Assembly: GCA_903875225.1 (NCBI GenBank)
Contig: CAIQVJ010000112.1
Coordinates: forward strand, 1-64,000
Direction of reading: 5' to 3'
DNA length: 64,000 nucleotides
Origin: an uncultured Pseudomonadota bacterium
Lineage (GTDB): Bacteria; Myxococcota_A; UBA796; SXON01
In this document: positions 59,196 to 64,000 of the stretch, piece after piece
How positions within the stretch are numbered: the first letter of the stretch is position 1
How the letters are laid out: the number at the start of each line of letters is the position of its first letter
Made by a program: the position numbers and the translations under genes
Notes under the pieces: model-generated
What the model was told of the DNA's origin: nothing
What the model saw: only the letters and a program-made list of their open reading frames with translations
The model's database searches: none

Positions 59196-59744
59196 ATGCC
59201 GCTTTCCCGTACCAGTCGCGCCATCGTCCTCGCCGCGGGCGGCAGCACGCGGATGGGCAGGCCCAAAGGGCTTCTCCTCGTGGAGGGGGTCCCTCTGGTG
59301 TGCCTTCATGTCGCCAGATTTCTTGGGGCAGGCCTGGATGTCACCGTGGTCCTGGGGGCGCATGCGGAGGAGTACGCCGCAGCGCTCGGGGCCCGGTTCC
59401 CGGCCGAAGCCCGCTGTACGCTCGTCTACAACCACGCCTGGGCATCGACGGCGATGGCGGATTCGCTCTCCATCGCGCACCGCGACGGGGCCGCGCTCGT
59501 GACCCCAGTAGACGTGCCGCCCGCGCGACCCGAGACCCTGGCCGCCCTGCTCGCCGTCGAGGGGGACGCCGTGGCCTCGCATCACGGGGCGCCGGGGCAC
59601 CCGATCCAGCTCTCTGCGCCGCTCGGGCCCGGACAGCGGCTGGATGAGCGCCTGGCGCTCGCAGCCAGGGTGGATGTCGCAGATCCCGACTGCCTGCTGA
59701 ACCTGAACACCCCCGCGGAGTGGGCGCGCTGGCGAGCGGGATAG
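59196..59744 (+). CDS. MobA/MocA-like nucleotidyltransferase
   Basis: This 182-residue protein uses ATG 59196 after a GGGGAGAG site; the open frame begins at 59148. The NTP-transferase signature is AIVLAAGGSTRMGRPKGLLL with Mg-binding VTPVDVPP further on. A HGAPGHPIQLS motif matches MocA-type molybdopterin cytidylyl- or guanylyltransferases. It would attach a nucleotide to the molybdenum cofactor or a similar substrate. No Mo-enzyme gene is nearby, so the substrate is open. Confidence 0.85.
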   Translation: MPLSRTSRAIVLAAGGSTRMGRPKGLLLVEGVPLVCLHVARFLGAGLDVTVVLGAHAEEYAAALGARFPAEARCTLVYNHAWASTAMADSLSIAHRDGAALVTPVDVPPARPETLAALLAVEGDAVASHHGAPGHPIQLSAPLGPGQRLDERLALAARVDVADPDCLLNLNTPAEWARWRAG

Positions 59745-59752
59745 GGCGCCAG

Positions 59753-60430
59753 ATGTCCGAGACCCGCGCAGACTCCCGCCACGCCGAGATGGTCGCCGCG
59801 ATCAAGGCCGCCGCTCGCGACCAGATCCGGGACCAGGGCGCCGCCGCGCTCTCGCTCGGGGCCATCGCCCGTGCGCTCGGCGTCACGACCCCCGCGCTCT
59901 ACCGCTACTTCGATGGTCGCGACGCCCTCGTCACGAGCCTCGTCGCAGACGCCTACGAGGAGCTCGGCAAGGCTCTCGAGGACGCCGCCGTCGTCGCGCC
60001 GGTCGCGCTCGATCTCCGGTTCGTCGAGCTGGCCCGCGCGTACCGCCGATGGGCGATCGCCCGCCCGCAGGAGTACATCCTGATCCACGGAGCGATCTTC
60101 CCCGGGTACCGGGCGCCCCTCGAGGTCGTCGCGGCGGCGGCCCTTCGCAGCCTGCACATCTTCGTGGACCTGCTCGCGCGCGCCGAGTCCGACGGGAGGC
60201 TCCGCCTGCCACGCGCCTATTCGAACCCGGACGCCGTGGGTCGACTGGGCCCCATCGCCCGGACCATGCCGATCCCGATGGTCGCGACCGCGTACTCCAC
60301 CTGGCTCGTGCTGCACGGACTCGTGTGGGAGGAGCTGCTCGGGCGGCTCCCGGGCGGCCTGGGCGAGGAGGGCGCCCTCTACGATCTCGAAGCCCACGCG
60401 ATCGCCGAGCGGCTGGGCCTCGCCGGGTAG
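59753..60430 (+). CDS. TetR-family transcriptional regulator
   Basis: This 225-residue protein starts at ATG 59753, 8 bases after the MobA-like gene. The N-terminal HTH is AAALSLGAIARALGVTTPAL followed by YRYFDGRDALVTSLV. The C-terminal ligand-binding part matches the WHG-type TetR domain (LARAYRRWAIARPQEYILIH). It probably represses its own operon or a neighbour in response to a small molecule. Confidence 0.88.
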   Translation: MSETRADSRHAEMVAAIKAAARDQIRDQGAAALSLGAIARALGVTTPALYRYFDGRDALVTSLVADAYEELGKALEDAAVVAPVALDLRFVELARAYRRWAIARPQEYILIHGAIFPGYRAPLEVVAAAALRSLHIFVDLLARAESDGRLRLPRAYSNPDAVGRLGPIARTMPIPMVATAYSTWLVLHGLVWEELLGRLPGGLGEEGALYDLEAHAIAERLGLAG

Positions 60431-60506
60431 CCCCCACGATCCGGCACGCCAGTCGCCCCGATCGGCCGCGCCGGCTCGCAGAACGACACCGGGATAGCGC
60501 CCCCCC

Positions 60507-61523
60507 ATGCGCGTCCTCCTCCCCCCCATGGCCCTCCTCGCGTTCCTCCCGGCCTGCTCGGGCACCGACACCGGCGAGATCCGGAAGCACAACCGCCCGC
60601 CGCTCGATGACAGCGGCTCGGATGCGGACACCGACGCGGACGCCGACACCGACAGCGATGCGGACACCGACGCCGACTCGGACACCGACGCCGACTCCGA
60701 CTCGGACACCGACTCGGACCCGGACACCGCCATGTGCGCCCGCTGGACCGCGGACCGCGCAGACACGTCGGAGGGCACGTGGGGCGGCGACACCCGCACG
60801 TGCGACGCTGGCGACATGAGCCCCGCGTGGCGCGATCGGGTGCTCACCCAGGTGAACCTCTACCGCTATCTGGCCGACCTGCCCGCCGTCAGCCTGTCCG
60901 ACACCCGCAACGCCGCCTCGCAGGAGTGCGCGCTGATGGAGGACGCGCACGGCTCGCTCTCCCACTACCCGGACTCCAGCTGGACCTGCTACGACGCGGA
61001 CGGCGCCTCGGCGGCCGGCCAGTCGAACATCGCGACCGCGGCGGCGGTCTACGCGGTGGACCTCTACATGGAGGACTTCGGCAACCCCACCACGCTCGGC
61101 CATCGACGCTGGATCCTGTCCAACGGGCTCGGCCCGATCGGCGTGGGGTCCACCGATTCGTTCTCATGCATGTGGGTACTGTACGGGTCGGGCTCGGACA
61201 GCACCGCCTGGACGGCGTGGCCAGCCCCCGGCTCGTTCCCCATCGACGCGATCGGCTCGGGAAGCACCAGCGTCGATGCCGTCGGCTGGAGCCTCCAGTC
61301 CGACACGATCGACCTCTCCCGCGCCGCGGTCACGGTGACGGAGGGCTCCACGAACAAGCCGGTGACCATCACGCAGCTCGACCCCTACTACGGCAGCAAC
61401 TACGCGATCACGTTCACGCCGAACGGCTGGCACAGCGCCGCCGGCAAGACGTACCACGTGGAGGTCACGGGCATCTCGACGACGATCTCCTACGACGTGA
61501 AGATGGTCGCCTGCGGGTCCTGA
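60507..61523 (+). CDS. CAP/SCP-like lipoprotein with Asp-rich linker
   Basis: This 338-residue protein has signal MRVLLPPMALLAFLPAC (lipobox Cys17). A 45-residue linker of Asp, Thr, Ser and Ala repeats spaces the anchor from the domain, typical of Myxococcota surface proteins. The CAP-like part has VNLYRYLADLPAVSLSDTRN, QECALMEDAHGSLSHYP and LGHRRWILSNGLGPIGVG. A beta-domain follows (TVTEGSTNKPVTITQLDP). CAP proteins bind sterols or act as proteases; the role here is unknown. Confidence 0.85.
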   Translation: MRVLLPPMALLAFLPACSGTDTGEIRKHNRPPLDDSGSDADTDADADTDSDADTDADSDTDADSDSDTDSDPDTAMCARWTADRADTSEGTWGGDTRTCDAGDMSPAWRDRVLTQVNLYRYLADLPAVSLSDTRNAASQECALMEDAHGSLSHYPDSSWTCYDADGASAAGQSNIATAAAVYAVDLYMEDFGNPTTLGHRRWILSNGLGPIGVGSTDSFSCMWVLYGSGSDSTAWTAWPAPGSFPIDAIGSGSTSVDAVGWSLQSDTIDLSRAAVTVTEGSTNKPVTITQLDPYYGSNYAITFTPNGWHSAAGKTYHVEVTGISTTISYDVKMVACGS

Positions 61524-61750
61524 TCGCTGCGCCCGCGGCCCGTGCCAGCGGCGGACAGGCTCCTGACCCCGCCACCGGCCCACGGCGCGCCACGAGCACA
61601 CGTCCCGGCGGGGTGGATGTCGCGACGACCGCAAGCCCCTTCGTGCACGCGCTGGCGCGCTCCGCGCCTGTCCATCCTGCGCCTGACCGGCCCCCCCACC
61701 GAATAAAAACCCGCGCCCGCGGTTAGTATCGCCCAACTCTCGGAGTCCAC

Positions 61751-62587
61751 ATGCTCTCAGTCCTCCTCACCGCCACCCTGCTCTCGGGGTTTGCTCACGC
61801 AAAGAAGGCTCCGAAGACCCCACCGCCGCCGATCCAGGGCTGGCACCACGAGGAAGGCTGGAAGGGCGACTGCTACTACCCCAAGGACTGGGGCACCCTC
61901 GGAGAGGGGGATCGGCGCGCCGCCCGAGCGGACACGCTGGCCGCGATGAAGAGCCAGTGGATCGGCGAGCGCGATGACGGCGTGAACTTCGACTCCAACG
62001 TGGTCGACAACGTAGAAGGCACGCTCCTGGGGCTCCCGGTGAAGATCGAAGCGGTCGCAAAGTCGAACCTCGATCTCTGCATGGCCGCCATGGCGTCGGG
62101 CGACACCACCGCCTGGCAGGGCTGGATGGGCAGCCTCAACACCTCGCTCAACGTGGGCGAGTGCAACAAGCCGCTCGTCTACACCACGTTCGACTACCTC
62201 GACATCGGTGTCGGCTGGCAGCGGCCCGTGTCGATGTGCAAGGGCGACAAGGCGCACATCTTCGGCACGCTCACAGACCGGTACCGGCTGAGCGACAAGG
62301 GGGAGTGGATGACCCTGGACGGGTCGAAGGAGCCGGCCCTCGGTAGCGACTGGCCCTGCAACATCGAGGGCTGCACCGTCGGGAAGCTGGTCGGCAAGTT
62401 CACCACCGACTCCGGGATCGAGACCGTGTTCCCCATCGGCGGCCAGGACACGTTCGAGGCCCCCGAGAACGGCGTGCTGATGTACACCATCAACGACACC
62501 ACCTGGTACGACAACAAGTGGTACTCCAACGGCCGCATCGACGACCACGCAGCGGTCACGATCGAGCCGGCCGGCGGCTTGCAGTAG
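61751..62587 (+). CDS. Secreted protein with LecA-like C-terminal part
   Basis: This 278-residue protein has a CGGAG site eight bases before its ATG and a signal peptide (MLSVLLTATLLSGFAHA). The mature N-terminus is Lys/Pro-rich. The middle has two Cys pairs. The C-terminal 75 residues (GKLVGKFTTDSGIETVFPIG, then GVLMYTINDTTWYDN and IDDHAAVTIEPAGG) resemble the galactose-binding, calcium-dependent PA-IL/LecA fold. It may bind a surface sugar. It overlaps nothing and is followed directly by the SGNH hydrolase, so both may act on one glycan. Confidence 0.78.
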   Translation: MLSVLLTATLLSGFAHAKKAPKTPPPPIQGWHHEEGWKGDCYYPKDWGTLGEGDRRAARADTLAAMKSQWIGERDDGVNFDSNVVDNVEGTLLGLPVKIEAVAKSNLDLCMAAMASGDTTAWQGWMGSLNTSLNVGECNKPLVYTTFDYLDIGVGWQRPVSMCKGDKAHIFGTLTDRYRLSDKGEWMTLDGSKEPALGSDWPCNIEGCTVGKLVGKFTTDSGIETVFPIGGQDTFEAPENGVLMYTINDTTWYDNKWYSNGRIDDHAAVTIEPAGGLQ

Positions 62588-63583
62588 ATGGCGTTCGATG
62601 GCGGCGGGCGTTCGCTGGTACGGCGGGTGATCTTCGTCCTGGTCACCCTGCTGCTCTTCGGCGGCGGTAGCGAGGCTGCGCTTCGCGCTGCCGGCCTCCC
62701 GAAAAAGGACAGCACCAAGGAGTTCACCCACGCCCAGATCTACTGGGTGCAGCCGCCGAACCAGCACCTCGAGCCGCTCACCCACAAGGAGACGGGCGGC
62801 ACGTTTCGCGTGTCCACCGACGCGAACGGGCTCCGTGCCCCGCTCCACCCCCAGGAGAAGCCCGCCGGCACCTTCCGCGTGATGACGCTCGGCTGCTCGA
62901 CGACCTTCGGCTGGGGCGTGAACGACGAGGAGAGCTACCCGTACCAGCTCGAACAGATGCTGAACGCCGACGGCCACAAGGTCGAGGTGATCAACGGCGG
63001 CCAGCCGGGCTACTCGAGCTTCCAGGGGCTCTGGCTCTGGCAGAAGACGCTCGCGGCCTACAAGCCCGACCTGATCCTGTTCGGGTACATCGTCCAGGAC
63101 AGCCGCTCGGTGGCCTATTCGGACAGCTCGCAGGCGGTGCTCCAGGCCAACCAGGACTTCCTCAAGGAGAACATCCTCTACAAGCTGCACCTCTACGTGT
63201 TCATGAAGAACTACATCGAGGCCTACCAGATCCAGGCGAAGGACACCCCGGGCGACGGTGGCGTGTACCGCGTTTCGCCCCAGGAGTACGTGGACAACAT
63301 CAAGGCCTTCAAGGCCAACGCCGACGCTGTGGGCGCGAAGATGATGCTGTTCGGCTACCCCCTCGAGCGGGAGGGCTACACCGGCTCACACCGGCGGATC
63401 CTGCACGCCGCCGGCGAGAAGCTCGACCTCCCGGTGTACGATCCGCAGCCCGAATTCGAGCAGTACACGGCGCAGGAGACGCTCTACTTCCCGCAGGACC
63501 GCGGGCACGCGAACGCTGCTGGCAACGCCAGGATCGCGCAGGGCGTCACACAATTCCTGGTCGGGCACAAGCTGGTGCGCTGA
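62588..63583 (+). CDS. SGNH/GDSL-family hydrolase, membrane-anchored
   Basis: This 331-residue protein starts directly after the preceding stop codon. One N-terminal membrane helix (VIFVLVTLLLFGGGSEAAL) anchors it. SGNH motifs: GCSTTFGWGV (block I, Ser nucleophile), NGGQPGYSS (block II) and the C-terminal Asp/His pair in PQDRGHANAAGN. The acyl-hydrolase or deacetylase substrate is probably a surface polysaccharide, suggested by the LecA-like neighbour. Confidence 0.87.
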   Translation: MAFDGGGRSLVRRVIFVLVTLLLFGGGSEAALRAAGLPKKDSTKEFTHAQIYWVQPPNQHLEPLTHKETGGTFRVSTDANGLRAPLHPQEKPAGTFRVMTLGCSTTFGWGVNDEESYPYQLEQMLNADGHKVEVINGGQPGYSSFQGLWLWQKTLAAYKPDLILFGYIVQDSRSVAYSDSSQAVLQANQDFLKENILYKLHLYVFMKNYIEAYQIQAKDTPGDGGVYRVSPQEYVDNIKAFKANADAVGAKMMLFGYPLEREGYTGSHRRILHAAGEKLDLPVYDPQPEFEQYTAQETLYFPQDRGHANAAGNARIAQGVTQFLVGHKLVR

Positions 63584-63612
63584 GGTTCGGCCGGGCGCAC
63601 CCGACCGGGCCG

Positions 63613-64000
63613 CTACGCGCCCGATCGCACCACGAGCTGCAGCGCCCGATCGGCCACGCGCACCCGGACCGTCTGCCCGGTGAGGAACTCGACCGCGTCG
63701 GTCTCGATGCCGTCTCCGAAGATCACGCCGCCCTCGCTCATCTCGCTCACGACGTCGAGGGTCTGCTCGGCCCCGAGCGTACCGCCGTCCAGCAGGATCC
63801 CGGTCGCGACGCTGGGGAAGGGTTCGCGCACGAAGAAGGCGATGGCCGGCTCTGTCGGGCCCGGCAGCGCGACGGGGGCCGCCCGTTGCCCGTTGATCGA
63901 GCGGGCCCAGCCCGTCGCTCCCGTGCCTGTGCACGCGATGACGCCGGAGCTCGAGTGACGCTCGCTCTGCCCCGACGTGGAGAGCGTGTACCGCGCCGAC
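63613..64000 (-). CDS. NAD kinase-like protein, C-terminal part (gene runs off the right edge)
   Basis: The 3' 129 codons of a gene that starts beyond the window. The visible part has the NAD-kinase conserved block SSSGVIACTGTGATGWARS, the expected NTP/NAD-binding strand region, and a beta-sandwich end (GGVIFGDGIETDAVEFL). The stop is 29 bases from the convergent SGNH gene. NAD kinase makes NADP from NAD; a sugar-kinase-like paralogue is also possible. Confidence 0.75.
   Translation of the reverse strand, partial: SARYTLSTSGQSERHSSSGVIACTGTGATGWARSINGQRAAPVALPGPTEPAIAFFVREPFPSVATGILLDGGTLGAEQTLDVVSEMSEGGVIFGDGIETDAVEFLTGQTVRVRVADRALQLVVRSGA

Overview
The window is one high-GC bacterial chromosome segment with dense, short-spaced genes. 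A C-terminal MYXO-CTERM-like sorting tail on a matrixin-type protease (33779-35233), a MopE-like repeat lipoprotein, Asp/Thr/Ser-rich lipoproteins and a PilR-PilS-PilC cluster point to a Myxococcota (deltaproteobacterial) host. This is inference from gene content; there is no rRNA to fix the taxon.

Left third (1-15.5 kb), a defence-like island. A truncated HD plus Hsp90-type ATPase gene comes first. A four-gene operon follows (putative PD-(D/E)XK protein, HIT protein, HNH nuclease, unknown protein). The core is a TerY-P triad on the minus strand (vWA, PP2C phosphatase, variant Ser/Thr kinase, translationally coupled). It is divergent from a giant helicase-nuclease of about 2096 residues (DUF4011, SF1 helicase, MTES_1575/Vsr-like nuclease, DUF3320). 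A LIM plus DA1-like metallopeptidase gene overlaps the helicase gene tail to tail. I read these five genes as one phosphorylation- and possibly proteolysis-controlled DNA-processing system, the most interesting object in the window.

Middle (15.5-28.2 kb), accessory and mobile DNA. A degenerate tRNA-like sequence precedes an unknown 798-residue protein and an HNH_2 nuclease. Then come small immunity-like or NAD-linked genes (DUF2199, NADAR, DUF6348, SUKH). Last is the core of an integrative element or phage satellite: a two-HTH protein, a GGACC-repeat region that may be an origin, a VapE-type ATPase, two divergent HTH regulators and a large serine recombinase. The recombinase stop codon lies inside the 3' end of tRNA-Glu, which marks the right end of the element. 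The left end is not visible.

Right part (28.2-64 kb), ordinary chromosome. It holds tRNA-Glu and tRNA-Lys; a TonB-dependent receptor with two lipoproteins; secreted protease and sulfatase-fold genes; tadA with two tRNA-Ser genes; a MopE-like lipoprotein; ornithine aminotransferase; a thioredoxin lipoprotein; a tandem GNAT protein; pilR-pilS-pilC; a TPR hybrid kinase; a leuB-like dehydrogenase; a flavoprotein; DUF507; an outer-membrane protein remnant; a Crp/Fnr regulator; a MobA-like transferase; a TetR regulator; further secreted proteins; and a partial NAD kinase-like gene at the edge. No gene-free stretch exceeds 300 bases; the largest, 55352-55650, contains the pseudogene remnant.
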